NCBI GenBank assembly: GCA_947624215.1
Contig: CANQJJ010000011.1
Span: forward strand, 1 to 42,104
Source of the DNA: an uncultured Clostridia bacterium
GTDB lineage: Bacteria > Bacillota > Clostridia > Christensenellales > Borkfalkiaceae
Direction of reading: 5' to 3'
Length of the DNA: 42,104 bases
In this document: piece after piece, positions 8,028 through 16,135 of the stretch
Layout: each line of letters opens with the position of its first letter
Numbering within the stretch: the first letter of the stretch is position 1
The notes under the pieces: model-generated
The model's database searches: none
Seen by the model: only the letters and a program-made list of their open reading frames with translations
Told to the model about the DNA's origin: nothing
Made by a program: the position numbers and the translations under genes

Positions 8028-8417
8028 ATGGCAAGCATCAAATACAATCCCAACGGCCAAAAGGGAAAGATCACCTACAATTCGGACATCGTAAGCGGCA
8101 TCGTTGCGCTGAGCTTGCAGGAGACAGAGGGCATCGAGCTCATCCCGTCCAAGAGCAAGGGCATCAAGGTGAGCTTTGAGAAGGAGGGTGTCTTCGTCGA
8201 CATTTCGGTGATCGCCCACTACGGCTACAATGTCCCCGAGCTCGCATACCGCATCCAGCAGACCATCAAGCAGATGGTCGAGTCGATGACGAAATACAAG
8301 ATCGCCGAGGTAGACGTTCACGTCCAGAGCGTCATCTTCCCCGATCCCGAACAGCCGGCCATGGCCGAATTCCAACAGCACGACCAGGACGAACAGGAAG
8401 ACAAAAAGAATGTCTGA
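8028..8417 (+). CDS. Asp23/Gls24 family protein (YqhY-like)
   Basis: A 129-residue protein of the Asp23/Gls24 family, recognised from GKITYNSDIVSGIVALSLQETEGI, the central VDISVIAHYGYNVPELAYRIQQTIKQMVESMT, and EVDVHVQSVIFP. The acidic tail (QQHDQDEQEDKKNV) is typical. In Bacillus, YqhY sits at the same position, after spoIIIA-accBC and before nusB, and affects fatty-acid synthesis through acetyl-CoA carboxylase. Here accB and accC are absent from the neighbourhood. The start is the ATG at 8028, with GGAG seven bases upstream and its own promoter at 7986-7994. Confidence 0.9.
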   Translation: MASIKYNPNGQKGKITYNSDIVSGIVALSLQETEGIELIPSKSKGIKVSFEKEGVFVDISVIAHYGYNVPELAYRIQQTIKQMVESMTKYKIAEVDVHVQSVIFPDPEQPAMAEFQQHDQDEQEDKKNV

Positions 8418-8422
8418 CGCCT

Positions 8423-8445
8423 CCCTTCCCCGCACCGGGGAAGGG
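8423..8445 (+). other. Intergenic hairpin between asp23-like gene and nusB
   Basis: A perfect 9-bp stem CCCTTCCCC/GGGGAAGGG with a 5-base loop. AAAACC follows instead of a T run, so it is not an ordinary terminator. It may separate or stabilise parts of the message. Confidence 0.5.
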
Positions 8446-8472
8446 AAAACCATGACAGTCTGAGGAGATACC

Positions 8473-8865
8473 ATGAGAAGCATTGCAAGAGAGGCGGCCT
8501 TTCAGGCAGTCTTTGCGCGTCTGCTCGGCGGGGATCTGACGGCCCCAGAGCGCGCGAAGGTCTACCTGAAGCTCAAACTCGGGGAAGACGACAAGGCGTT
8601 CGCAGAGCGTCTTGTTTCCACCGTCCGTGAACACTTCGAAGAGCTTTCGGCCACGATCGCCGCGGCCGTGAAACGGTTTGCGGATTACCGTATCTATACC
8701 GCCGATAAGGCCATTCTTCTCATCGCATTGGCCGAGATCGTGTATTTTGACGACATCCCGCCCGTGGTATCGGTAAACGAAGCCGTTGCGCTCGCCAAAA
8801 AATATTCCACCGAAAATTCCGCCGACTTTGTCAATGGCGTTTTAGGGGGGATCATCAACGTATGA
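8473..8865 (+). CDS. nusB: Transcription antitermination factor NusB
   Basis: A 130-residue all-helical RNA-binding protein that acts with NusE (S10) in rRNA antitermination. N-terminal RSIAREAAFQAVFARLL corresponds to the family's Arg-rich first helix (R-x-x-A-x-Q-x-L), and the C-terminal signature PPVVSVNEAVALAKKYSTENSADFVNGVLGGI is unmistakable. The start is the ATG at 8473 with GAGGAGA upstream. Its stop overlaps the folD start by four bases, as in the usual nusB-folD pairing. Confidence 0.95.
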   Translation: MRSIAREAAFQAVFARLLGGDLTAPERAKVYLKLKLGEDDKAFAERLVSTVREHFEELSATIAAAVKRFADYRIYTADKAILLIALAEIVYFDDIPPVVSVNEAVALAKKYSTENSADFVNGVLGGIINV

Positions 8866-9704
8866 AGATCATAGACGGAAAACAGATCGCGGCTGACATC
8901 CGTGCCGACCTCAAAGCGCGGGCGGCCGCCTTTTTGTCGAAAAAGGGGATCCCCGTCGGGCTCGCAGTGGTGCAGATCGGCGACGATCCCGCATCGGAAG
9001 TATACATAAGAAATAAAATCAAAGCGTGCGGGGAAACGGGCATCCGCTCTGTTTTAAGGATCTTGCCCGCCGATATCTTGCAGGAGGAGGCCGAATATGT
9101 GGTGGAAACGCTTGCCTCGGACCCTGCGATCCACGGCGTACTCGTCCAGCTTCCGCTTCCAAACGGGCTCAACGCCTCCCGCCTCCTTGCCTGCATCCCC
9201 GCGTCCAAGGACGTTGACGGCTTCTCCGCAGAGAATATCGGCGCACTCGCCAAAGGGGAGCCGGGAACAGTCGCATGCACGCCGCTCGGCATCATGGAAC
9301 TTTTGCAACGCTACGGCATCCGTCCGTCGGGCAAACGCGCCGTCGTGCTCGGCAGGAGCAATATCGTGGGCAAGCCTCTTGCCATGCTGCTCAACAATGC
9401 GGATGCCACGGTCACGCTGTGCCATTCCAAGACCAACGGACTAAGGGAAATTTCCAGAAGAGCGGATATCCTCGTTGCCGCGGTGGGGCGTCCCCGGTTT
9501 GTCACGGCCGAAATGGTCAAGGAGGGGGCCGTCGTCATCGACGTCGGGATCCACCGCGCGGACGGAAAACTTTGCGGGGACGTCGATTTCGAAAGCGTCT
9601 CTAAAAAGGCATCCTACATCACGCCCGTCCCGGGCGGCGTGGGACCGATGACGGTCGCCATGCTCCTCAGAAATACGATCGAGGCCGCGGAGAGACAGGC
9701 ATGA
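8862..9704 (+). CDS. folD: Bifunctional methylene-THF dehydrogenase/cyclohydrolase
   Basis: A 280-residue cytosolic enzyme that interconverts methylene-, methenyl- and 10-formyl-tetrahydrofolate, for purine and formyl-Met synthesis. Visible motifs: EVYIRNKIKACGETGI with the catalytic Lys, VLVQLPLP, DVDGFSAEN, the NADP-binding GRSNIVGKPLAMLL, and PVPGGVGPMTVAMLL at the C-terminus. It overlaps nusB (ATGA) and ispA (ATGA). The genes xseA and xseB, which commonly lie between folD and ispA, are absent. Confidence 0.97.
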   Translation: MKIIDGKQIAADIRADLKARAAAFLSKKGIPVGLAVVQIGDDPASEVYIRNKIKACGETGIRSVLRILPADILQEEAEYVVETLASDPAIHGVLVQLPLPNGLNASRLLACIPASKDVDGFSAENIGALAKGEPGTVACTPLGIMELLQRYGIRPSGKRAVVLGRSNIVGKPLAMLLNNADATVTLCHSKTNGLREISRRADILVAAVGRPRFVTAEMVKEGAVVIDVGIHRADGKLCGDVDFESVSKKASYITPVPGGVGPMTVAMLLRNTIEAAERQA

Positions 9705-10564
9705 ATTTCCAAGTCCGCTATGAATTGTACCGCGCCTTCTTTGAGCGCGAGCTCGGCAACTTCTGTGCCGGGATGGAGATCGCTCCGCCCGTTCTCCGCG
9801 AGAGCATGCAGTATTCCCTGCTCGCGGGGGGAAAGCGCATCCGTCCCGTACTGTTTCTCTCCTCGCTCGACATGCTCGGCCGCGAATACGAACAGGAGCT
9901 TTTGTTCGCGGTCGCCATCGAATGTATCCATACCTATTCGCTCATCCACGACGATCTGCCCGCAATGGACAACGACGACCTCAGACGGGGGAAACCCTCC
10001 AACCATGTCGTCTTCGGGGAGGCCAACGCCATCCTCGCGGGGGACGGACTGCTCTCCTGTGCGATGGAGCTGTTGCTCTCCGAGGCAGGGAGGGATGCCC
10101 TACACTGCAAGGCCGCCCAAATTCTTGCGCATGCGGCGGGAGTACAGGGCATGGTGGCGGGACAATCGGCCGATCTTCTCTTTGAGGACAGGGAGGGAAC
10201 GCAGGAAGATCTGCGCTTCATCCACATTCATAAAACGGGCAAAATGATCGCCGCACCCCTCATCATGGCCGCCACGCTTGCCGGCCGCGAAGGGGATCGT
10301 TTGGCGCGGTTCGGGGAAACCCTCGGGCTGCTCTTTCAGCTGACGGACGACTTGCTCGACGAAACGGCCACAAAACTCGGAAAAACTCCGGGAAAAGACC
10401 GCGAAGAGGGGAAGTTCACGGCAGTCAGGCTGTACGGAAAAACGCGTGCCGCGGAGCTGTGCGAGCAATACCGCGCAAACTGCCACGAGCTTCTCGGCGG
10501 CATCGGCGTTGATGCGGAATTTTTACACGGCATCGTGGAAATGGTCGCAATGCGGGCACTATGA
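9701..10564 (+). CDS. ispA: Farnesyl/geranyl diphosphate synthase
   Basis: A 287-residue short-chain trans-prenyltransferase that condenses IPP with DMAPP and GPP. Motifs: GKRIRP (44-49), first Asp-rich motif DDLPAMDNDD (84-93), second DDLLD (216-220) followed by a Lys/Gly loop (LGKTPGKD). The two-residue insertion in the first motif is typical of bacterial type II FPP synthases. Product length cannot be fixed from sequence alone. The ATG at 9701 overlaps the folD stop. Dxs, which feeds the same pathway, follows after 31 bases. Confidence 0.93.
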   Translation: MNFQVRYELYRAFFERELGNFCAGMEIAPPVLRESMQYSLLAGGKRIRPVLFLSSLDMLGREYEQELLFAVAIECIHTYSLIHDDLPAMDNDDLRRGKPSNHVVFGEANAILAGDGLLSCAMELLLSEAGRDALHCKAAQILAHAAGVQGMVAGQSADLLFEDREGTQEDLRFIHIHKTGKMIAAPLIMAATLAGREGDRLARFGETLGLLFQLTDDLLDETATKLGKTPGKDREEGKFTAVRLYGKTRAAELCEQYRANCHELLGGIGVDAEFLHGIVEMVAMRAL

Positions 10565-10595
10565 CGGCGGAACGGCGTGTTCGCCGGTTTTATAT

Positions 10596-12299
10596 ATGAT
10601 GAAAAACATCTCCCGGGCACAACTCAAAAATGCCTCCCTTGAACAACTGAATGCGCTGTGCGAGCAACTGCGGGAGGAGATCTTCCGCACCGTTTCGGCT
10701 TGCGGCGGGCATCTCTCGTCCAACCTCGGTGCCGTAGAGCTTACCGTAGCCCTGCACCGCGTCTTTGATTTCCCGCGCGATAAGTTGGTCTTCGACGTCG
10801 GGCATCAGTGCTACGCCCATAAATTGCTCTCCGACAGGGCGGCGCTCTTTCACACTTTGAGGCAGGAGGGGGGGATCTCTGGATTTCCCAAGCGCGGGGA
10901 GAGCGTCTACGATTGCTACGGCGCAGGCCATGCGGGCACTGCCATCTCCGCGGCCCTCGGCATCGCAAAGGCACGGGATCTCAAACAAGAGGATTTTTCC
11001 GTCGTGGCACTCGTCGGCGACGGTTCCTTCCAGAACGGCCTCATCTTCGAAGCCCTCAACAGCCTTGCCGTCCTGAAAACAAACATCCTGATCGTTCTGA
11101 ACGACAACGGTATGTCCATTTCTCCCACGGAAGGAGCCACGCAGGATATCCTCGACGGGCTCAAAACAGGCGAACGCGATGCCCGTCTCTTCGAGCAATT
11201 CGGCCTGACCTACATGGGCGGCGTCAACGGGAACGAGCTCGGCAGTTTGCTCCCCGCCCTCGAAGAGGCAAAAACAAAACTGAAAGCGGGGAGCGTACTC
11301 CTGCACGTCACCACGCGAAAGGGGCTCGGGTATCCGTTCAGTGAAAACGCCCCCACGGAAACGCACGGGTTCAGCCCCAAGCCTGCCCCGCAGAGCAAAT
11401 ATCCCGCGGCACTCGGCGAAGAACTCATCCGCCTCGCCGAAAAAGACAGCCGCGTCGTCGTCGTGACGGCCGCCATGACGGACAGCCTCGGGTTAAGACC
11501 CTTCTTCGAACGCTTTCCCGACAGGGCTTTTGACGTCGGGATCTGCGAGGAGCATGGTTGCGTCCTCGCTGCCGCACTCGCCGCGGAGGGGATGCGCCCA
11601 TACTATGCCATCTATTCCACCTTCCTGCAACGCGCCTTCGATGAAGTCATCCACGACGTCTGCGGACAAAATCTGCCCGTGACGTTCTGCATCGACCATG
11701 CGGGGATCACGGGTCCCGATGGCGAGACGCACCAGGGCGTCTTCGATCTCTCCTATCTCTCCTTCATCCCCAACCTCACGGTGGGGATCCCCAAAGACAT
11801 CGGCGAGATGCGCGCGATGCTCCGCATGGGGGCAAACTATGGCGGCCCGTTCGCCATAAGATACCCGCTTCTCGGTTCAGAGGGGCCCGTTTGCCCTGTC
11901 GAAAGGGGGAAATTCGAAATTTTACATAGTACTACGTCAGACATAATCGTTCTTGCGGCTGGGGAGAGATGCATCAAACTCGCAGAGGAAGCCGCAGAGA
12001 TCCTGCGGGGAGAGGCGGAGTTTACGCTCGTCAATGCACGCTTTTTGAAGCCGCTCGACGCCGAGCTCCTTGCCTCGCGCGCGGAGAAGTATGTCGTGAC
12101 CATCGAGGACAACGTCGTCACGGGAGGACTGGGGGATGCCGTCGCGCGCTTCTACCGGGACAGCGGAAAATTCGTGAAATGCTTCGGCTATGCCGACGCC
12201 TTCATCCCGCACGGAGAAGCGGGATCGCTCGCCGCCAAATACGGATTGGACCGCGACGAAATCGTGTCCTGCCTGAGGGAACTTCATGCGCGCGGATAA
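10596..12299 (+). CDS. dxs: 1-deoxy-D-xylulose-5-phosphate synthase, short form with repeat-encoded peptide
   Basis: A 567-residue thiamine-diphosphate enzyme that condenses pyruvate and glyceraldehyde 3-phosphate, the first step of the MEP pathway. Signatures: HLSSNLGAVELTVALH, FDVGHQCYAHKLL, SGFPKRGES, GDGSFQNGLIFEALN (141-155), the catalytic Glu region ICEEHGCVLAAALA (316-329) and DGETHQGVFDLSYL (375-388). Usual length is about 620-640, so this is a compact form. Residues 442-451 (ILHSTTSDII) are encoded by a dispersed palindrome (11929-11949) at the strand where Dxs normally has a short polar turn. ATG at 10596 or 10599; no strong Shine-Dalgarno site. It overlaps tlyA by 14 bases. Confidence 0.93.
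   Translation: MMKNISRAQLKNASLEQLNALCEQLREEIFRTVSACGGHLSSNLGAVELTVALHRVFDFPRDKLVFDVGHQCYAHKLLSDRAALFHTLRQEGGISGFPKRGESVYDCYGAGHAGTAISAALGIAKARDLKQEDFSVVALVGDGSFQNGLIFEALNSLAVLKTNILIVLNDNGMSISPTEGATQDILDGLKTGERDARLFEQFGLTYMGGVNGNELGSLLPALEEAKTKLKAGSVLLHVTTRKGLGYPFSENAPTETHGFSPKPAPQSKYPAALGEELIRLAEKDSRVVVVTAAMTDSLGLRPFFERFPDRAFDVGICEEHGCVLAAALAAEGMRPYYAIYSTFLQRAFDEVIHDVCGQNLPVTFCIDHAGITGPDGETHQGVFDLSYLSFIPNLTVGIPKDIGEMRAMLRMGANYGGPFAIRYPLLGSEGPVCPVERGKFEILHSTTSDIIVLAAGERCIKLAEEAAEILRGEAEFTLVNARFLKPLDAELLASRAEKYVVTIEDNVVTGGLGDAVARFYRDSGKFVKCFGYADAFIPHGEAGSLAAKYGLDRDEIVSCLRELHARG
11929..11949 (+). repeat. Dispersed palindromic element, family A, copy 2 (in dxs)
   Basis: GTACTACGTC, A, GACATAATCG, preceded by GAAATTTTACATA. 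It is read in the same frame as copy 1 and gives the same peptide HSTTSDII. The upstream GAAATTTT is shared with copy 3. Confidence 0.85.
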
Positions 12300-13053
12300 A
12301 TTGCTCGCGGGCCGCTTCGGTTCGCGCACAAAAGCAAAGGAGGCGCTCATGCAAGGGCGCGTCCTCCTGCACGGAAGACCCGTCCGCCCCGACGACGATC
12401 TCCTCTCGGAGATGGGCCTCGAGATCGCAGAGGGCGCAGATTTTGCCTCGGCGGGCGCCAAAAAGCTTGACCGTGCCCTCGGACTCTTTCCCGTTCCCGT
12501 GGAAAACCGTACGTTCGCCGATTTAGGAGCGAGCACGGGCGGGTTCACGGATGTGCTCCTCCGCCGCGGTGCGGCGCGGGTGTATGCCGTGGACGTCGGA
12601 CATGGCCAGCTCGACGCACGCATTGCCTCGGACGGGCGGGTCGTCGTCATGGACGGCGTCAATGCCCGTTACTTGAAAAGTTCGGATTTTCCCGAACGGC
12701 CCGACGGGGTCGTATCCGATCTGAGTTTCATCTCGCTGAGGTTGGTCCTGCCTGCCGTCCGCGAGATCTTACCTGAGGGCGCCCATGCGCTCGTGCTCTT
12801 CAAACCGCAATTCGAATGCGGCGGGAAGGGGCTGACGAAGAGCGGCATCCTTCCCCGCATCCATCACAGTGCGCTCCTCGCGGATTTCTATAAATTTTGC
12901 GTTGAAATGGGGCTCGCGCCGCAGGATATCGTCAATGCGCCCGTGCTTCCTGGGAAGAATATTGAGTATATTGTCTGGCTCCTGCGGGGCGGACAAGCCA
13001 TCGCTGAGAACGTTTTTTTGGACCACGCCAAAAAAATTTTCGAAGAAAGGTGA
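12286..13053 (+). CDS. TlyA family rRNA 2'-O-methyltransferase
   Basis: A 255-residue protein with an S4 RNA-binding domain (about 1-60: RADKLLAGRFGSRTKAKEALMQGRVLLHG) and an FtsJ-like methyltransferase domain with the SAM site DLGASTGGFTDVLL (about 83-96), ending in LFKPQFECGGKGLTKSGI. Family members methylate the 2'-O of cytidines in 16S and/or 23S rRNA; the older label is hemolysin A. The ATG at 12286 lies within the dxs end. The position between dxs and nadK/argR/recN is standard for Firmicutes. Confidence 0.92.
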   Translation: MRADKLLAGRFGSRTKAKEALMQGRVLLHGRPVRPDDDLLSEMGLEIAEGADFASAGAKKLDRALGLFPVPVENRTFADLGASTGGFTDVLLRRGAARVYAVDVGHGQLDARIASDGRVVVMDGVNARYLKSSDFPERPDGVVSDLSFISLRLVLPAVREILPEGAHALVLFKPQFECGGKGLTKSGILPRIHHSALLADFYKFCVEMGLAPQDIVNAPVLPGKNIEYIVWLLRGGQAIAENVFLDHAKKIFEER

Positions 13054-13070
13054 AAATATCCGAAAAATAC

Positions 13071-13099
13071 TTGCAATTATGCAAAAATGATACTATAAT
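13071..13099 (+). promoter_or_regulatory. Sigma-A promoter of nadK, abutting the start codon
   Basis: TTGCAA (13071-13076), 17-base spacer, TATAAT (13094-13099). The ATG of nadK is at 13110, so the transcript should have a leader of only about 3-5 bases. Confidence 0.72.
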
Positions 13100-13109
13100 A
13101 TTTACAGAT

Positions 13110-13892
13110 ATGCAAATCGGCATCTACTACAACGTAGCGCAGGAGACGGCGGAGGAATACCTTAGCCTATTGCAGGCGCGGGGCATCGGCGCCAAGCTCA
13201 TCGCCTCGGACGACGATATCTGCGAATGCGACAGGCTGATCGTGCTCGGCGGCGACGGTACCATGCTCCACGCGGCAAAGCGTGCGGCACAGTGCGATGT
13301 CCCGCTCGTCGGGGTCAACTACGGGCGGCTCGGGTTCCTCACGGAATTCGAACGCGATGAAAGAGATGCGCTTGCCGCGCTCATTCTCGATGAGGCCTGC
13401 CCCGTCGTCGAACGCAGTATGCTCGAGATCTGCCTGAACGGAAACACTTCGCTCTGCCTCAACGAGCTGACGCTCTTGCGCGAAGTTTCCCCCGGGCACG
13501 CCAACCGCGTACAGAGCATCGCCGTCCGCATGAACGGCGAAAAGACGGGGGATTTTGTTGCCGACGGTCTCATCGTCGCCACGCCGACGGGCTCCACGGC
13601 CTATTCGCTCTCGGCGGGGGGGAGCATCGCAACTCCCGACTGCAACGTCTTCTTGCTGACGCCCGTGTGCGCCTTTTCGCTCAAAAGCCGCCCCGTCATC
13701 TGTGCGGACAGCGCCGTCCTCACTTTCGGGATCTCCGAGGGGGATTCCCTCATGGCCTACGGCGACGGCGTTTTTTTGGGGAAAGTCGGCGTGGAGGACA
13801 AGATCACGGTCACCAAGGCGACGCGCGTTGCACGGTTCCTCACACGGGACCGCCGCAGCTTTTTTGCAAGACTTACAAAAAAAATCAATTAA
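13110..13892 (+). CDS. nadK: NAD kinase
   Basis: A 260-residue cytosolic enzyme that phosphorylates NAD to NADP. Motifs: LIVLGGDGTMLHAAK (GGDG at 47-50), NYGRLGFLTEF, LNELTLLRE (Asn118-Glu119), and the glycine-rich TPTGSTAYSLSAGG (158-171). The frame is open from a GTG at 13050, but MQIGIYYN at 13110 matches where family members begin, and the promoter at 13071-13099 lies between the two candidates. No Shine-Dalgarno sequence precedes the ATG. This suggests a leaderless or nearly leaderless message. Confidence 0.94.
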   Translation: MQIGIYYNVAQETAEEYLSLLQARGIGAKLIASDDDICECDRLIVLGGDGTMLHAAKRAAQCDVPLVGVNYGRLGFLTEFERDERDALAALILDEACPVVERSMLEICLNGNTSLCLNELTLLREVSPGHANRVQSIAVRMNGEKTGDFVADGLIVATPTGSTAYSLSAGGSIATPDCNVFLLTPVCAFSLKSRPVICADSAVLTFGISEGDSLMAYGDGVFLGKVGVEDKITVTKATRVARFLTRDRRSFFARLTKKIN

Positions 13893-13915
13893 AAATACAA
13901 AGGGGAATATGAACA

Positions 13916-14374
13916 ATGCTCAGAAATGCACGCCACAGTAAGATCCTTGAAATCATTTCGGAGAAAGAGATCGAGACGCAGGAAGAGCTTTGCGCCGAGC
14001 TCGCCGCATGCAACTTCTCAGTGACGCAGGCGACGGTCTCCCGCGACATCAAGGAACTGCGCCTCTTCAAGGTCAAGGGAAACAACAAGCGCTTCCGCTA
14101 TGCCTCCGTCAACGAAAACGAAGACGGCATCTCCGATAAGATGCGCTCGCTCTTCCAGACCTGTGTGGAGAACATCCGCGCCGTCGGCAATCTCATCATC
14201 ATCAAGACGCTCAACGGCAACGGCGCAAATGCGGGCGTCGTCGTCGACCATCTCGCCTACCGCGAAGTCGCGGGAACGATTTCGGGCGACGATACCGTAC
14301 TCATCGTCTGCGAGACCACCGCGGACGCACATACCGTCTGCGGAAAACTCGAAACGCTCCTGAAAACATGCTGA
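13916..14374 (+). CDS. argR: Arginine repressor ArgR/AhrC
   Basis: A 152-residue hexameric regulator. The N-terminal winged helix contains TQATVSRDIKELRL (about 37-50). The C-terminal oligomerisation and arginine-binding domain has NGNGANAGVVVDHLAYREVAGTISGDDTVLIV, with the GDDT loop. The ATG at 13916 has AAAGGGG ten bases upstream. An out-of-frame ATG at 13909 would encode only ten residues. The 3' end overlaps recN by seven bases. The argR-recN pair is very common in Firmicutes. No arginine biosynthesis genes are in the window. Confidence 0.94.
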   Translation: MLRNARHSKILEIISEKEIETQEELCAELAACNFSVTQATVSRDIKELRLFKVKGNNKRFRYASVNENEDGISDKMRSLFQTCVENIRAVGNLIIIKTLNGNGANAGVVVDHLAYREVAGTISGDDTVLIVCETTADAHTVCGKLETLLKTC

Positions 14375-16053
14375 AACGGCTTACCATCAAAAATGTTGCC
14401 CTCATCGACCGCGCGGAGATCGAATTCTCCGAGGGACTGAACGTCCTCACGGGCGAGACGGGCGCGGGAAAATCCGTCATATTGGATTCCATCGACTTTG
14501 TCCTCGGCGCGAAAGCGGACAAGGGCATGGTACGTTCGGGGGAAGCGGCCTGTCTCGTACAGGCCGAGTTTTCCGTTTCCGACGAAACAAAGGCTATTCT
14601 CGAAGAATACGACATCGAGCCCGAGGAGAGCATCCTCATCTCGCGCAAACTGACTTCCGACGGCAAGGGCACGCTGAAAGTAAACGGCGTCACCGTCACC
14701 GCCTCCATGCTCCGCCGCATCACGGCGCTCCTCGTGGACGTTCACGGACAGAGCGAGCATTTCTTCCTGCTCAAAGAGAGCAACCAGCTCCGCATGCTCG
14801 ATTCGATCGCGGGAGAGGAGGTCGCAAAACGGAAGGAAACGGTGCGCACGCTGCTCGCCGCACGCAAAGAGCTCTTACAGGAGATCTCGAAGTTAGGCGG
14901 AGACGAGGGGGAGCGCAACCGCAGGATCGATGTTCTGAGGTATCAGATCGAAGAGATCGAGCGCGTATCCCCCAAGGAAGGGGAGGAAGAAGAACTGCGA
15001 GCCTTGCAGACGCGTTGCCGCAATGCCGAACGCATTTTGGAGGGGCTCTCTGCCGCACGGGACGGGCTCATGTCCGACGGCGGGGGAACGGACGCGGTCA
15101 GAAGCGCACGCCGCGCGCTCAACTCCATTCTCAAATATGAACCTAAATGCGAGGCACTCTCCGAACGCTTGGATGCCGCGGCGGGGGAGCTCGAAGACAT
15201 CGCCGCCACCATCGAGGACTTGCTCTCGGAGACGGATGTTGACGAACGGGAGGCGGAACGCATCGAAGCGCGGCTGGATGAGCTCAAAGCCATCAAGAAG
15301 AAATACGGCGCAACGTACGCCGAAGTCATGGCGTTTCTCTCGCGTGCCAAGGAGGAGTGTGAACTTCTCTCGGACAGCGAAGCGCGCTTGGAGGAGCTTT
15401 CCAAACAGCTTGAAAGCACTGAAAATAAGCTCTTTGCCGCCTGCGTCCGGCTGACAGAGGCAAGACAAAAGGCCGCAGAGGTCTTTACCGCGCAGGTCGT
15501 CGGCGAGCTCAGATCGTTGGCGATCCCTTCTGCCCGCTTCGAAGTCCAATTCGACGCCTACTCCCGTGAAGATATCGGCAAGGCGACCTCCGAGGGCATG
15601 GGAGGGCTGCGCTTTCTCTTCTCCGCTAATGCGGGGGAGCCCTTGAAAGAGCTCGGAAAGATCATCAGCGGCGGCGAAATGAGCCGTTTCATGCTGGCGG
15701 TCAAGGCGAGCTGTTCCTCGGCGGGCGGCATCGGCACATACATCTTTGACGAGATCGACGCGGGGATCGGCGGCAAGACCGCCCGCGCCGTGGCAGAAAA
15801 ATTTGCCAAGATCTCAAGGAGCGTACAGCTCATTGCCGTCACGCACCTCGCGCGCATCGCCTCTTTTGCCGAAAAGGAATTTCTCATCGAGAAGCACGAA
15901 GAGGACGGAAAGACCTTTACGCGCATCCGTGAGGTCCGCGATGAGGCTCGCCTCGGTGAATTGGCCCGTCTCATCGGGGGAGAGGGGGAAGAGGTCACCG
16001 CGTATGCCCGCACCCTGCTCGCGGAGGCCGCGGCTTACAAAAAATCCCTGTAA
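14368..16053 (+). CDS. recN: DNA repair protein RecN
   Basis: A 561-residue SMC-like ATPase involved in double-strand break repair. Walker A is GETGAGKSVILD (about 29-40). A long coiled coil with Glu/Lys/Arg-rich heptads spans about 150-365. The C-terminal half has the ABC signature LGKIISGGEMSRFMLAVK, Walker B YIFDEIDAGIGGKTA and the His switch VTHLARIASFA. It starts in the end of argR. Length matches the family. Bacterial recN is often LexA-controlled, but there is no separate promoter here. Confidence 0.96.
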   Translation: MLKRLTIKNVALIDRAEIEFSEGLNVLTGETGAGKSVILDSIDFVLGAKADKGMVRSGEAACLVQAEFSVSDETKAILEEYDIEPEESILISRKLTSDGKGTLKVNGVTVTASMLRRITALLVDVHGQSEHFFLLKESNQLRMLDSIAGEEVAKRKETVRTLLAARKELLQEISKLGGDEGERNRRIDVLRYQIEEIERVSPKEGEEEELRALQTRCRNAERILEGLSAARDGLMSDGGGTDAVRSARRALNSILKYEPKCEALSERLDAAAGELEDIAATIEDLLSETDVDEREAERIEARLDELKAIKKKYGATYAEVMAFLSRAKEECELLSDSEARLEELSKQLESTENKLFAACVRLTEARQKAAEVFTAQVVGELRSLAIPSARFEVQFDAYSREDIGKATSEGMGGLRFLFSANAGEPLKELGKIISGGEMSRFMLAVKASCSSAGGIGTYIFDEIDAGIGGKTARAVAEKFAKISRSVQLIAVTHLARIASFAEKEFLIEKHEEDGKTFTRIREVRDEARLGELARLIGGEGEEVTAYARTLLAEAAAYKKSL

Positions 16054-16068
16054 AGGCGGCGACGTTTC

Positions 16069-16098
16069 CGAATAGAAATTTTCAGCTTACGCAAAATA
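16069..16098 (+). promoter_or_regulatory. Candidate forespore (sigma-G/F type) promoter of spoIVB
   Basis: CGAATA (16069-16074), 17-base spacer, CAAAATA (16092-16098). This resembles the sigma-G pattern GHATR-N17/18-CATHHTA, with one mismatch in the -10 box. spoIVB is a known forespore gene in Bacillus. Confidence 0.45.
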
Positions 16099-16135
16099 CC
16101 TTCTGCAAACGGAGGTTCCCATGCATAAGCTGAAA
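16080..16135 (+). promoter_or_regulatory. Long-range hairpin enclosing the spoIVB ribosome binding site
   Basis: TTTCAGCTTA (16080-16089) is the exact reverse complement of TAAGCTGAAA (16126-16135). The 36-base loop contains the Shine-Dalgarno GGAGG (16112-16116) and the ATG at 16121; the right arm is codons 2-5 of the gene. It could affect translation. Confidence 0.5.

Noticed and set aside
13909-13941. Ten-codon frame overlapping the argR start
   Set aside because: Too short and out of frame. It could be a leader peptide but nothing supports this.
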